Shown here: one piece after another, positions 7,718-15,531 of the stretch
Layout of the letters: each line of letters opens with the position of its first letter
Position numbering within the stretch: the stretch's first letter is position 1
NCBI RefSeq assembly: GCF_023337795.1
Contig: NZ_JALIRS010000001.1
Coordinates: 434,001-498,000, forward strand
Direction of reading: 5' to 3'
Origin: Lysinibacillus sp. BPa_S21
Lineage (GTDB): Bacteria; Bacillota; Bacilli; Bacillales_A; Planococcaceae
Length of the DNA stretch: 64,000 nucleotides
Notes under the pieces: generated by a model
Told to the model about the DNA's origin: nothing
The model's input: only the letters and a program-made list of their open reading frames with translations
Database searches by the model: none
Program-made: the position numbers and the translations under genes

Positions 7718-8401
7718 ATGCCAATATTACGCAAGGAAGATATTCATATTTCTGACCATTATGTTGCCATTCAAACAGACTCACCAATGAAGGTCGTATC
7801 GTCAGCGGTACATAATCCGGGCTTTGGCTTTTATACACATTTGATGAATCGTTCCGTGCCTTATACGTATGATGAACGTAAACCACAGAAAGAATTACAA
7901 CGGTTTCTACAGTCTGAGGGCTTTCCGATTGATAATACAGTTGCGATGATGACGGCCGTCTATGCTAGGTATGCAACAATTCGTGAGTTTACATATGAAG
8001 GAATTCATCTTGTCATTATGATTACGGCTGGTCTTGGCAATGCGGTCGATATTACGCGTGCCTTTCATCGTCAGGAACAGTATCATGCTGGGACTATTAA
8101 TACGTGGGTATTAATAAACGGGAAATTGTCGGATGAAGCATTATTTCAGGCCATGATTTCTACGACAGAGGCCAAGGTCAAGGCACTGTTTGATGAGGAC
8201 ATAACAGATCCAACAACGGGTACACAAGCGACAGGTACTTCAACGGATAGCTTGTTGATTGCCTCGACAGAGGAAGGTGCTTACCATCAGTATGCAGGGC
8301 CTATTACAATGCTAGGTAAAGTCATTGGCCATGGTGTTTATGAAACAATGCGTGAGGCCATTCAAAAATATAAGAAAGATAAAGAGGAGAATCCTTTATG
8401 A
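7718..8401 (+). CDS. cbiZ: Adenosylcobinamide amidohydrolase CbiZ
   Basis: A 227-residue CbiZ-family protein. It removes the aminopropanol or nucleotide side chain from (pseudo)cobamides, giving adenosylcobyric acid so that the correct lower ligand can be rebuilt. Conserved stretches are TAGLGNAVDIT (about 105-115), GTINTWVLING (126-136), ATGTSTDS (169-176) and AGPITMLGKVIGH (190-202). The ATG follows an AAGGAGGCG site. It is first in the operon and overlaps cbiB by 4 nt, which supports the role: its product is the substrate of CbiB. Confidence 0.88.
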   Translation: MPILRKEDIHISDHYVAIQTDSPMKVVSSAVHNPGFGFYTHLMNRSVPYTYDERKPQKELQRFLQSEGFPIDNTVAMMTAVYARYATIREFTYEGIHLVIMITAGLGNAVDITRAFHRQEQYHAGTINTWVLINGKLSDEALFQAMISTTEAKVKALFDEDITDPTTGTQATGTSTDSLLIASTEEGAYHQYAGPITMLGKVIGHGVYETMREAIQKYKKDKEENPL

Positions 8402-9354
8402 TGGCACTAGCGATTGCTTGTATCATTGGGCTTGTTTTTGATGTAATAGTGGGGGACCCTCCTAAAATGCCTCATCCAGTGCGCTGGATTGGAAAGCTCA
8501 TTCAATCTCAAACAGAATTATGGAATAAGGGAAGCATGAGAAAATTTCGTGGCATGGTGATGACGCTCGCTGTAGTTGGTACAACGATGTTTGTTGTCAC
8601 GGCTATTATGCTACTAAGCTATCAGGTAAACCTGCTATGTGGCATTTTGGTTGAGGGCTTACTTATTGGGATTGGATTAGCACAGCGTAGCTTGAAGGAA
8701 GCGGCGATGGCTGTCTATGAACCACTCGTAAAAGGCGATTTTGCTGAAGCTCGCGTGAAATTGTCTTGGATTGTTGGACGTGATACGGAGAAACTTGACG
8801 AGGATGAGATTGTTCGAGGTGTTGTGGAAACGGTATCAGAAAATACGAGTGATGGGGTAACCGCTCCGTTATTTTATGCCTTTTTATTTGGCGCGATAGG
8901 GTTATGGGGCTATAAAGCCGTCAATACGTTAGACTCTATGATTGGTTATAAAAATGAGAAATATAAAGATTTTGGTATGTTTGCGGCAAAGTTAGATGAT
9001 GTATTGAATTTTATTCCTAGCCGAGTAACAGGTCTATTGATGGTGCTAGGGACGAAAAATGAAACGAATGTATCTCTCGGTAAGCGCTTAAAACGTTGGG
9101 CACAGGATGCGAAAAAGCATCCAAGTCCTAATAGTGGTTATTTAGAAGCCGCTACAGCTGTTCAATTAGGTGTACAACTGGGTGGAAAAAATACATATCA
9201 GGGTGTCGTTTCTTATCGAGCAGTGATGGGCGAGAAATTAGTTCCATTAACGAAGGAGCATATTGCAACGTCTGTAATTCATATGCGCATTGCGACCTTG
9301 CTCTTTACTTTAGTTATGTTAGCAGTGGAGGTGTTTATTTTTGCAATTACCTAA
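8398..9354 (+). CDS. cbiB: Adenosylcobinamide-phosphate synthase CbiB
   Basis: A 318-residue polytopic membrane protein that joins adenosylcobyric acid to (R)-1-aminopropanol phosphate. Family motifs visible: VGDPPKMPHPVRWIG near the N-terminus (about 17-31), RDTEKLDEDEIVRG (122-135), ETVSENTSDGVTAPLFYAF (139-157) and HPSPNSGYLEAA (240-251). The start overlaps cbiZ (two adjacent ATG codons, 8398 and 8401). The next gene, cobD, supplies the aminopropanol phosphate, so these two steps are coupled in the operon. Confidence 0.92.
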   Translation: MMALAIACIIGLVFDVIVGDPPKMPHPVRWIGKLIQSQTELWNKGSMRKFRGMVMTLAVVGTTMFVVTAIMLLSYQVNLLCGILVEGLLIGIGLAQRSLKEAAMAVYEPLVKGDFAEARVKLSWIVGRDTEKLDEDEIVRGVVETVSENTSDGVTAPLFYAFLFGAIGLWGYKAVNTLDSMIGYKNEKYKDFGMFAAKLDDVLNFIPSRVTGLLMVLGTKNETNVSLGKRLKRWAQDAKKHPSPNSGYLEAATAVQLGVQLGGKNTYQGVVSYRAVMGEKLVPLTKEHIATSVIHMRIATLLFTLVMLAVEVFIFAIT

Positions 9355-10426
9355 TCATGGAGCAAATCCGCAAAATGTTTATTATCAGCTAGGGCTTGCT
9401 ATGCCCGAAGAGGTGTATGATTTTAGCGAAAATGTTAATTCGGCAGGGCCACCCCCGTTTGTCGAGGCACGTTGGCGGACATTTTATCCGCTCATTCAAC
9501 GTTATCCAGATCCAGACGGTGAGCCGTTTTTATCAAAGGTGGCAGCTTTTCATCAAGTTCAAAAAGAATCTATATTACTAGGTAACGGAGCATCTGAGCT
9601 TTTTAGTGTTCTAGTTAGACGCTACGCCAATAAGCGTGTTATTATTGTACATCCAACTTTTTCAGAATATGAACGAACATTAACAGCAGCAGGCGCTGAA
9701 ATTGTGCCTATTATTGTAGAGGATATTGTTCACTATACATTGCCAATGGAAGACCTGGAGCGTGAAATGGTGAACGCAGATGCGTTATATATTTGCACAC
9801 CGAACAATCCGACCGGGGTGCTACCGAAGAAAGAGGAACTTCTCAAATTAATCTCTCATGGCGCAAAGGTCAATTGTGAGCTCGTCATTGATGAAGCATT
9901 TATTGACTGGGTGGATGAAGACTATTCATTGATCCAGTATGTAGCTGAAAATCCTCATATGATTGTCGTCCGTTCGATGACAAAAATGTATGCCATCCCA
10001 GGTTTGCGCCTTGGCTATTTAGTAGCAAGCCCGGTAGTTGTTACTGAGCTAAAGTTGAACCTACCGCATTGGAATTTGAATGCTTTTGCCCTTATTATAG
10101 GTACAGGCTGTTTAGATGAACACCTATATTGTGAGCAAGCCATTGCCTATGCTAAAAATCAACGTGAATCGCTACAAAACTATTTACATGAGCATGGTTG
10201 TCGGGTAACTAATAGTGTAACGAATTATGTATGTTTTGCATTGCCGAAAAATCAGCATGCAGATACATTTTTTACTTATTGTTTATCAAAGGGCGTTGTT
10301 CTGCGCCATACAAAAAACTTTAAGGGCTTAAATGGCGAATGGTTCCGTATAGGAATTAAAGATATAACGGCTATGACGTATTTACATAATTGTTTGCAGG
10401 CGTGGTTTAACGAAAATTTGGGGTGA
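9341..10426 (+). CDS. cobD: Threonine-phosphate decarboxylase CobD (PLP, class I/II aminotransferase fold)
   Basis: A 361-residue PLP enzyme that decarboxylates L-threonine-O-3-phosphate to (R)-1-aminopropan-2-yl phosphate. The HisC-like fold is visible: GNGASELF, CTPNNPTG near 150, DEAFIDW near 187, SMTKMYAIPGLRLGY with the PLP lysine near 213, and a C-terminal FRIG motif. The TTG start at 9341 has a GTGGAGG site about 8 nt upstream and overlaps cbiB by 14 nt. HisC itself is an alternative, but the cobalamin context and the NH2-terminal HGANPQN pattern favour CobD. Confidence 0.87.
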   Translation: MQLPNHGANPQNVYYQLGLAMPEEVYDFSENVNSAGPPPFVEARWRTFYPLIQRYPDPDGEPFLSKVAAFHQVQKESILLGNGASELFSVLVRRYANKRVIIVHPTFSEYERTLTAAGAEIVPIIVEDIVHYTLPMEDLEREMVNADALYICTPNNPTGVLPKKEELLKLISHGAKVNCELVIDEAFIDWVDEDYSLIQYVAENPHMIVVRSMTKMYAIPGLRLGYLVASPVVVTELKLNLPHWNLNAFALIIGTGCLDEHLYCEQAIAYAKNQRESLQNYLHEHGCRVTNSVTNYVCFALPKNQHADTFFTYCLSKGVVLRHTKNFKGLNGEWFRIGIKDITAMTYLHNCLQAWFNENLG

Positions 10427-10431
10427 GAAAG

Positions 10432-11037
10432 TTGACAACTTTTTATTTAGTACGACATGGTGAAACGATGTGGAATAAAGAACATCGGCTACAGGGATGG
10501 TTAGATTCGCCATTATCCGAGATTGGTAGTTTACATGCTGAAAAGCTACGAGATCATTTGAAAAGTATCTCTTTTACTGCCGCATTTAGTAGTTCAAGCG
10601 GACGTGCTAAGGAAACTTTGCATATACTTCTAGCTGATCAACAGCTTCCAATCTATTATGAGGATGATTTACGGGAGATTTTTTTAGGAGATTGGCAAGG
10701 AAAAACAGTCGAGGACATTATGACTTCTCATCCCGATTATGAATTGTATACCAATTATCCAGGACAATTCGTCGCAACCCATACGGAAAGCTTTGGGATG
10801 GTAACAGAACGAGCGATGTTTACACTAAAGAAAATTGCAGAAAAATATCCCGACAACAATGTTTTAATCGTGTCCCATGCTGTGACGATTAAATGTATCA
10901 TTAATGCTGTTTTGGGGCGAGGCATTGATAAGTTGTGGGCAGAGCCATTTATTAATGGGACAAGTGTAACGATTATTGAAAAACAAGAGCAACAATGGCT
11001 CGTTCAAGATATCGGCAACATTCAACATTTACAATAG
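10432..11037 (+). CDS. Histidine phosphatase family protein, CobC-like (alpha-ribazole phosphatase)
   Basis: A 201-residue phosphoglycerate-mutase-fold phosphatase. The catalytic RHGETMWN motif lies near residue 8, with RAKET and SHAVTIKCI holding the second arginine and histidine. In the cobalamin pathway such enzymes dephosphorylate alpha-ribazole phosphate or adenosylcobalamin phosphate. The TTG at 10432 is chosen because GGGGTG at 10420-10425 is correctly spaced; a GTG at 10423 is also in frame but has no ribosome site. A second paralogue lies at 12415, so one of the two may act on another substrate. Confidence 0.78.
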   Translation: MTTFYLVRHGETMWNKEHRLQGWLDSPLSEIGSLHAEKLRDHLKSISFTAAFSSSSGRAKETLHILLADQQLPIYYEDDLREIFLGDWQGKTVEDIMTSHPDYELYTNYPGQFVATHTESFGMVTERAMFTLKKIAEKYPDNNVLIVSHAVTIKCIINAVLGRGIDKLWAEPFINGTSVTIIEKQEQQWLVQDIGNIQHLQ

Positions 11038-11049
11038 GAGGCGTAACGA

Positions 11050-11625
11050 TTGCCACTGATATTCATTACAGGGGGAGTGCGCAGTGGTAAATCCCACTTT
11101 GCTGAAAAAGCGGCTGTTACTCACTACCAAACAGAGTTTATGCAAGCACAACGCCTTATTTATATTGCTTCAGGCGTAGCACTGGACCATGAGATGGAAA
11201 AGCGAATAGTGCGTCATCAGGCAGATAGACGTGCACAAAATATTGAATGGTTGACGATAGAAGCACCTTATGACATCGCCAATACGTTGTATAATCTGAG
11301 CGATGGAGATGTCGTGTTATGGGACTGTGTTACGACATGGTTGACCAATGCTTTTTATGAGGGTTTTGACAGGGGTACTCCCTGTATAGAACAACCAGGC
11401 TGTTTACAGGAGAAAATTAAAGGTTTAAAAAAGGCGGTAAAGACGTTACTTGAGAAAAGGGTGACGTTTTTTATCGTCTCCAACGAATTATTCGACGAGC
11501 CGCCATATGCTAGCGAAGAAGTAGAGTTATATCGACAAATGCTTGGGAAATTGCATCAATGGTTCGTGTCTATAGCGGATGAGGCATATGAAATAAATTA
11601 TGGTGTGGTAAAGAAATGGAAATAA
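11050..11625 (+). CDS. cobU: Adenosylcobinamide kinase / guanylyltransferase CobU
   Basis: A 191-residue P-loop enzyme that phosphorylates adenosylcobinamide and transfers GMP to give AdoCbi-GDP. The P-loop GGVRSGKS is at about residues 8-15, and the RHQADRR segment near 58 carries the guanylylated histidine. VLWDCVTTWLTN supplies the second half. The usual NE-x-G-x-GVVP loop is altered to NELFDEPP, and the C-terminus is divergent. TTG start with an ATAGGAGGCG site 8 nt upstream. A short second CobU-like protein at 12963 keeps the loop that is altered here. Confidence 0.85.
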   Translation: MPLIFITGGVRSGKSHFAEKAAVTHYQTEFMQAQRLIYIASGVALDHEMEKRIVRHQADRRAQNIEWLTIEAPYDIANTLYNLSDGDVVLWDCVTTWLTNAFYEGFDRGTPCIEQPGCLQEKIKGLKKAVKTLLEKRVTFFIVSNELFDEPPYASEEVELYRQMLGKLHQWFVSIADEAYEINYGVVKKWK

Positions 11626-11665
11626 CGACAGACGCTTTAAAAATAAAAAGAAGGTAGGCAAGACG

Positions 11666-12442
11666 ATGAAAAATTTCTGGCATAGTATGCAACTTGCATT
11701 TCAATTTTTTACAGTTTTGCCGGTTCATAAAGAAATTCCATTAACGAAAGCAACAATTACAGGGATGTTCGCCTTTTTGCCGTGGATAGGGGCCCTTATG
11801 GGTACCACAGTGGCAGCGGTGGTTTATGGTTTAACGGAATGGACGGCTAGCAGTGAGGTCTTGCTTTCCTTTGTGATTATCGGATTATTTGCCTTATTTA
11901 CGGGTGGTTTACATTTGGACGGTTTTATTGATATGGGGGATGCTTATTTTTCCTATCGGGATCGGGAAAAGCGGCTTGAGATTTTAGATGATCCCCGTGT
12001 TGGTGCATTCGGTGTGCTTTCCGTGCTATTTTTAGTGCTTGGTAAATTTGTCGTACTGCATGAGTTATTCGTACAGCACAAGTTAGCACTGTGGATGCTT
12101 GTGTTTATTCCGTTATGTACACGAGTAGGCATGAGCTTTTATTTTATGTCGCTCAAGTGCTCAAAAGAAAAGGGACTTGCCTACTTTTTTAAAACACATA
12201 TTAAGCCGGGATTACTGATCTGCTTTATGCTTCTAACAGTAGTTGTTGCGAATATCACTTTATTAGTTGTAATTGGTTTCTCAATTGTACCTTTTGTGTT
12301 GATGGCTGTAGTAGCGATTGCTTTTTTAGTCTTTCGGCAATTTACTGTGCGCAACTTTGGTGGCGTTTCTGGAGATTTACTAGGGGCATCAATTGAAGGA
12401 ATGGAGGTTGTATTGTGGGTGACGTTGTTATTGTGCACTTAA
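11666..12442 (+). CDS. cobS: Adenosylcobinamide-GDP ribazoletransferase CobS
   Basis: A 258-residue membrane enzyme joining AdoCbi-GDP with alpha-ribazole (or its phosphate) to form adenosylcobalamin. Family features: FFTVLPV near residue 15, GGLHLDGFIDMGDAYFS (about 80-96), DDPRVGAFGVL (111-121) and GGVSGDLLGASIE (234-246), with six or so membrane helices. ATG start behind an AGAAGGTAGG site. The GTG of the following phosphatase lies within its last 28 nt. Confidence 0.92.
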   Translation: MKNFWHSMQLAFQFFTVLPVHKEIPLTKATITGMFAFLPWIGALMGTTVAAVVYGLTEWTASSEVLLSFVIIGLFALFTGGLHLDGFIDMGDAYFSYRDREKRLEILDDPRVGAFGVLSVLFLVLGKFVVLHELFVQHKLALWMLVFIPLCTRVGMSFYFMSLKCSKEKGLAYFFKTHIKPGLLICFMLLTVVVANITLLVVIGFSIVPFVLMAVVAIAFLVFRQFTVRNFGGVSGDLLGASIEGMEVVLWVTLLLCT

Positions 12443-13014
12443 TGAGACATGCACCAACTAAGGAAAATTTAGAAAAGCGTTATATTGGTTGGACAGATTC
12501 TTCACTAGCGAATCCATCTTTACTAACGATTGTAGATAAAGATGTCACGAAGGTGTATGGCAGTGATTTACTGCGCTGTCGGGAAACAGCTGCCCGTTAT
12601 TTCCCGAATGCAACATACGAGTCTAATAGGAGATTTCGAGAGTCGAACTTCGGTGTGTTTGAAGGGCGTACATATGAGGACTTGAAATTAGATAGCCGTT
12701 ATTGTGCATGGTTAGATGATCCCGTACATTCACCGCCTCCAAAAGGGGAAGGCTTTGATGCTTTTTGTGCACGTGTCATTGAAGGGTTCACTGAATTACC
12801 AAAAGGTGAAGATGTTTATCATCTCGTTGTGCATGGTGGAGTTATTCGAGCACTTCTCGTAGCATTTGCACCAACTGAGCAACCTTTTTGGTCGTATCAA
12901 ACGCCACATGATAAAATGTTTTCTTTAACGTTTACAAGAAAGGCTTGGGAGGAGGGAGCGAGATGCATGTCTTTATCGGAGGAGCCTATAGTGGAAAAAC
13001 CGACTATGTCATGA
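12415..13014 (+). CDS. Second histidine phosphatase family protein (CobC-like)
   Basis: 199 residues. The catalytic motif is LMRHAPTKEN (the glycine-glutamate of the usual RHGET is Ala-Pro), with GSDLLRCRETA, RESNFGVFEGRTYEDL and VVHGGVIRALL. These are the arginine and histidine sites of the branch-1 histidine phosphatases and resemble CobC of enteric bacteria. GTG start with a GGAGG site 7 nt upstream, overlapping cobS by 28 nt and the next gene by 52 nt. It probably removes phosphate from alpha-ribazole-5'-phosphate or AdoCbl-5'-phosphate after CobS. Confidence 0.78.
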   Translation: MGDVVIVHLMRHAPTKENLEKRYIGWTDSSLANPSLLTIVDKDVTKVYGSDLLRCRETAARYFPNATYESNRRFRESNFGVFEGRTYEDLKLDSRYCAWLDDPVHSPPPKGEGFDAFCARVIEGFTELPKGEDVYHLVVHGGVIRALLVAFAPTEQPFWSYQTPHDKMFSLTFTRKAWEEGARCMSLSEEPIVEKPTMS

Positions 13015-13355
13015 ATTTGCTTGCAGGCCAAAAAATCAAATTAGTAGAAGGAACCCTACCTGATGGCGCTCCATCTTGTGATGTACTAGTGATTAAAAAT
13101 TTAGAGAAATGGCTTGTGACACAAAATCTTGAGGATGATGAACCCCTTGTCAAAATGATTTTGACAAAACTAAAGATACTTGAAGAAAATTGTGCCCTGT
13201 ACATAATAGTGACCGATATGGGAAGAGGAGTTGTGCCGATGGAAAAACAGGCGCGCTTACTTCGTGATACATGCGGGCGTTTGTACCAGGCGTTATTTGC
13301 TGAAGCCGAACAAGTCGTCCGTATTTGGTACGGTATTGGGGAACAAATCAAATGA
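12963..13355 (+). CDS. Short CobU-like P-loop protein
   Basis: 130 residues against about 180 for CobU. The P-loop GGAYSGKT at residues 6-13 is intact, and TDMGRGVVPMEKQARLLRD (about 83-101) matches the C-terminal CobU loop. The middle RHxxRR guanylyltransferase segment is missing, and the linker is replaced by a short acidic stretch. ATG start directly behind GGAGGAGGGAG, overlapping the phosphatase by 52 nt. It may be a degenerate duplicate or a partner subunit for the divergent CobU at 11050. Confidence 0.7.
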   Translation: MHVFIGGAYSGKTDYVMNLLAGQKIKLVEGTLPDGAPSCDVLVIKNLEKWLVTQNLEDDEPLVKMILTKLKILEENCALYIIVTDMGRGVVPMEKQARLLRDTCGRLYQALFAEAEQVVRIWYGIGEQIK

Positions 13356-13439
13356 TATAGTTTAAAAAAATTTATTTTAGGCTTTTCATTTTGGGGATAA
13401 GTTTTCTAGGACGTATGCTTTGTAAATAAGTTGATTGGA

Positions 13440-13865
13440 GTGGAGGTTGGGCGACTCCTTGGGGATTAGCGATAGGGGAACGAAGGCTAAAAGCATCACA
13501 TCCTGTGATAACGCCTTCGTGACCAACATCGGTGCTGCTGACGCTTCGTGAGCACTACGCTTTCGCGCAAAAGACATCTGTTGGCCAGAGACCCTGCAGC
13601 GTAGCGGATGTTTTCTGTGCGAAAGCGTAGTGCTAACGCAGCGGCAGCAACAAAAGCGGCTCATCGGACGCCCCCAGGAAGCTCTGCTCTGCGCGAAAGC
13701 GAAGCGTCAGCGGCAAATGTTTTCTGTAGCGAAAGCAAAGCGACAGCAACAAATGTTTTATCTGTGCGAAAGCGAAGCGACAGCAACAAATGTTTTATCT
13801 GTGCGAAAGCGAAGCGACAGCAACAAAGCGCACAACCGGAACGGAAATCAACCCCGCGCTATAAT
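13440..13865. repeat. Mosaic repeat element: nested inverted repeats plus 37-nt tandem units
   Basis: The 540-bp gap before cblT is largely filled by this element. ACGAAGGC (13480-13487) and ATCACA (13495-13500) pair with TGTGAT (13504-13509) and GCCTTCGT (13513-13520). A long imperfect inverted repeat joins 13551-13580 to 13605-13634. GCGAAAGC then recurs at 13619, 13693, 13729, 13766 and 13803, spacing 74, 36, 37 and 37. The flanking text (CTCATCGGACGCCCCCAGGA near 13660 and GAAATCAACCCCGCG near 13845) recurs in shorter form at 38474-38540. GC content is clearly higher than in neighbouring genes. Frames across it are low-complexity, and I do not call them genes. Confidence 0.8.
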
Positions 13866-13894
13866 AAAAAAATATAAAAGAAAGAGGAAATGGG

Positions 13895-14389
13895 ATGGAT
13901 CGACAAAGATTGATGAAATTGACACTTACTGCGATGGTAGCGGCAATTTGTGCAGTAGGTGCAGTCATTAAAATTCCTACATTTATTTCAACTGCTGCCC
14001 TTGACGCAGCACCCGCATTTTTGAGCGTTGTGTTTTTATCTCCAGTATTAGCTGGGATTGCGGGAGTCATTGGGCATTTTATTTCAGCCTTAACGATGGG
14101 CTTTCCTTTAGGACCATTACATATTATCATCGCAATGGAAATGTTTATTGTTGTATGGATCTTTGGGGTTATGCATAAAAAAGGAATGCATTTCTGGAAA
14201 TGGCCTGTAGCACTTGTTTTAAATGGCGTGGTGGCACCATTACCATTTTACTTTATCATTAGTCCTGCGTTTTACTGGACGTCACTTACTAGTCTTCCAT
14301 TGGCAACACTCGTAAATCTAGTGATCGTTGCGGTCGCGATGCCAATTCTCTCGAAAGTGTTTGTGCGTAAGGAAGGTCGAGTCCATTGA
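13895..14389 (+). CDS. cblT: ECF-type S component, probable alpha-ribazole transporter CblT
   Basis: A 164-residue integral membrane protein with about five helices, the size and layout of substrate-binding S components of energy-coupling-factor transporters. Notable segments are DAAPAFLSVVFLSPVLAG and a short Gly-Pro-rich turn GFPLGPLH. The family assignment to CblT rests on the 4-nt coupling with the following cblS-like gene and on the cobalamin neighbourhood; known CblT/CblS pairs import alpha-ribazole and phosphorylate it. No ECF A or T component is in the window, so it would share a general one. ATG start with an AAAGAGGAAA site. Confidence 0.72.
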   Translation: MDRQRLMKLTLTAMVAAICAVGAVIKIPTFISTAALDAAPAFLSVVFLSPVLAGIAGVIGHFISALTMGFPLGPLHIIIAMEMFIVVWIFGVMHKKGMHFWKWPVALVLNGVVAPLPFYFIISPAFYWTSLTSLPLATLVNLVIVAVAMPILSKVFVRKEGRVH

Positions 14390-15069
14390 GAAATGCTATA
14401 AAAATTGGTGAATTAATTGCTACCACTGATAATGCAGCAGCAATTGGTGAAAAGCCACAAGATGTTGTGTCTGCGCCAGATCAACTAACTGCATACTTAA
14501 CGGCACGTGTTACTTTTTTAGAGCAGCTCGCTGCAAATGCTTTACCCAAACATATCCTACTAGCTAACTTTTCAGGGGATGCAGCATGGTCTCGTTATAT
14601 TGCAGGTATTCAGCAGGTATTTAATGAGGCAGGTTTTAGTTGTCCGCCAATAGATGGTAGTACAGAGTCCAATATGCCGACTCTTCAATCGGGTTTGTCT
14701 ATATCGATGCTTGGTGAGCTGCGGAAACGCGCAACATTGAAACATGAACAGCTTATTTGGTACACTTATGGCCTGCCGCTTGTAGGCGATGAAGTCCTCG
14801 CACAGCCTGAAGATGTCGCACAGCTCCAACCTATTTTTCAAGCGTGGAAAGAAGAAATCGTGCAGCAAATATGGCCAGTTGGATCAAAAGGTCTACAAGC
14901 AGAATTTACTCGACTTTTTGGTAAGCAACAGGTCAAAAGTTCATTAAATGTTGAGAAATCGGCTGGTCCATGTGCAGTAGTTTTGCTAGGAATTGATCCA
15001 GAAAAAGAGCAGCTGGCACAAAAATATTTTTCTAGAAATTTTGAAAAACTACGTAAAACTGCATTGTAA
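14386..15069 (+). CDS. cblS: Probable alpha-ribazole kinase CblS
   Basis: A 227-residue protein with an AIR-synthase/ThiL-like N-terminus: TTDNAAAIGEK (about 13-23) followed by DVVSAP, and DGSTESNMPTL near 85-95. CblS phosphorylates alpha-ribazole to alpha-ribazole-5'-phosphate and bypasses CobT when dimethylbenzimidazole is unavailable. The TTG start overlaps the cblT stop, with AAGGAAGG as ribosome site, so the pair is one unit. Assigned from motif resemblance and context. No CobT gene is visible nearby, consistent with a salvage strategy. Confidence 0.65.
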   Translation: MRNAIKIGELIATTDNAAAIGEKPQDVVSAPDQLTAYLTARVTFLEQLAANALPKHILLANFSGDAAWSRYIAGIQQVFNEAGFSCPPIDGSTESNMPTLQSGLSISMLGELRKRATLKHEQLIWYTYGLPLVGDEVLAQPEDVAQLQPIFQAWKEEIVQQIWPVGSKGLQAEFTRLFGKQQVKSSLNVEKSAGPCAVVLLGIDPEKEQLAQKYFSRNFEKLRKTAL

Positions 15070-15154
15070 TTGGGCTTGCTTCGAGAAAAAGTAGCACTTT
15101 ATAAGTCGCAAGGGGCAAAACACCTATTGCAACAACAAACACAATATGTTAGAT

Positions 15155-15184
15155 TTGTTTAGGAATTAAAACACAATATATAGT
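15155..15184 (+). promoter_or_regulatory. Candidate promoter of the cobalamin riboswitch
   Basis: TTGTTT (15155-15160) and TATATA/TATAGT (15177-15184), with 16-18 nt between them. It directly precedes the riboswitch. Confidence 0.45.
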
Positions 15185-15189
15185 ATTTT

Positions 15190-15370
15190 GGACGAGCGGT
15201 ACCAATATGGTTTAAATGGGAATTCGGAAAAAGAGTCAGCTCTTAAGCCGAAGCTGTCCCCGCAACTGTAAGTGCTGACAAATGATGAATAGGCCACTGT
15301 GAACAATGGGAAGGCCATCATTTGGAAGAAGCACGAGCCAGGAGACCTGCCGAGTCGTTCAAGACAGCAA
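15190..15370 (+). ncRNA. Adenosylcobalamin (B12) riboswitch
   Basis: The B12 box AGCCAGGAGACCTGCC is present exactly at 15336-15351. Upstream are the conserved core pieces GTCCCCGCAACTGTAAG (15256-15272) and the GGGAA-type strand near 15218-15225, with a variable hairpin (AATGATGAATAGGCC..., 15281-15325) between them. An intrinsic terminator follows at 15457-15496 and ribonucleotide reductase begins at 15532, so ligand binding should promote termination. In the family, adenosylcobalamin represses the downstream gene. Confidence 0.93.
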
Positions 15371-15456
15371 CACATTCTTCGGGGATTGAGAAGTGGAGGC
15401 GAGAGATTTGTTCACTTCTTTGTGTGCATGTCCTTCATTTCCATTTCCGATTTTAC

Positions 15457-15496
15457 AGCGATCACGTAACCGATAGATGTTGCGTGATCGCTTTTT
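15457..15496 (+). terminator. Riboswitch-controlled terminator before nrdA
   Basis: AGCGATCACGTAA (15457-15469) pairs perfectly with TTGCGTGATCGCT (15480-15492), followed by five T. It lies between the B12 box and the reductase start and is the expected expression platform. Confidence 0.85.
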
Positions 15497-15531
15497 GTGT
15501 TGCTGGAGAAAGAAAGGGAGAGAATGTATAC

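Noticed and set aside
13691-13833. CRISPR array
   Set aside because: Units of 36-37 nt follow each other without spacers, and no cas genes are present.
13608-13971. Two overlapping Ala/Arg-rich frames before cblT
   Set aside because: Products of the 37-nt repeats in two frames; low complexity and no start signals.
15322-15531. N-terminal extension of NrdA
   Set aside because: It runs through the B12 box and the riboswitch terminator; ATG 15532 has the ribosome site and matches the family.
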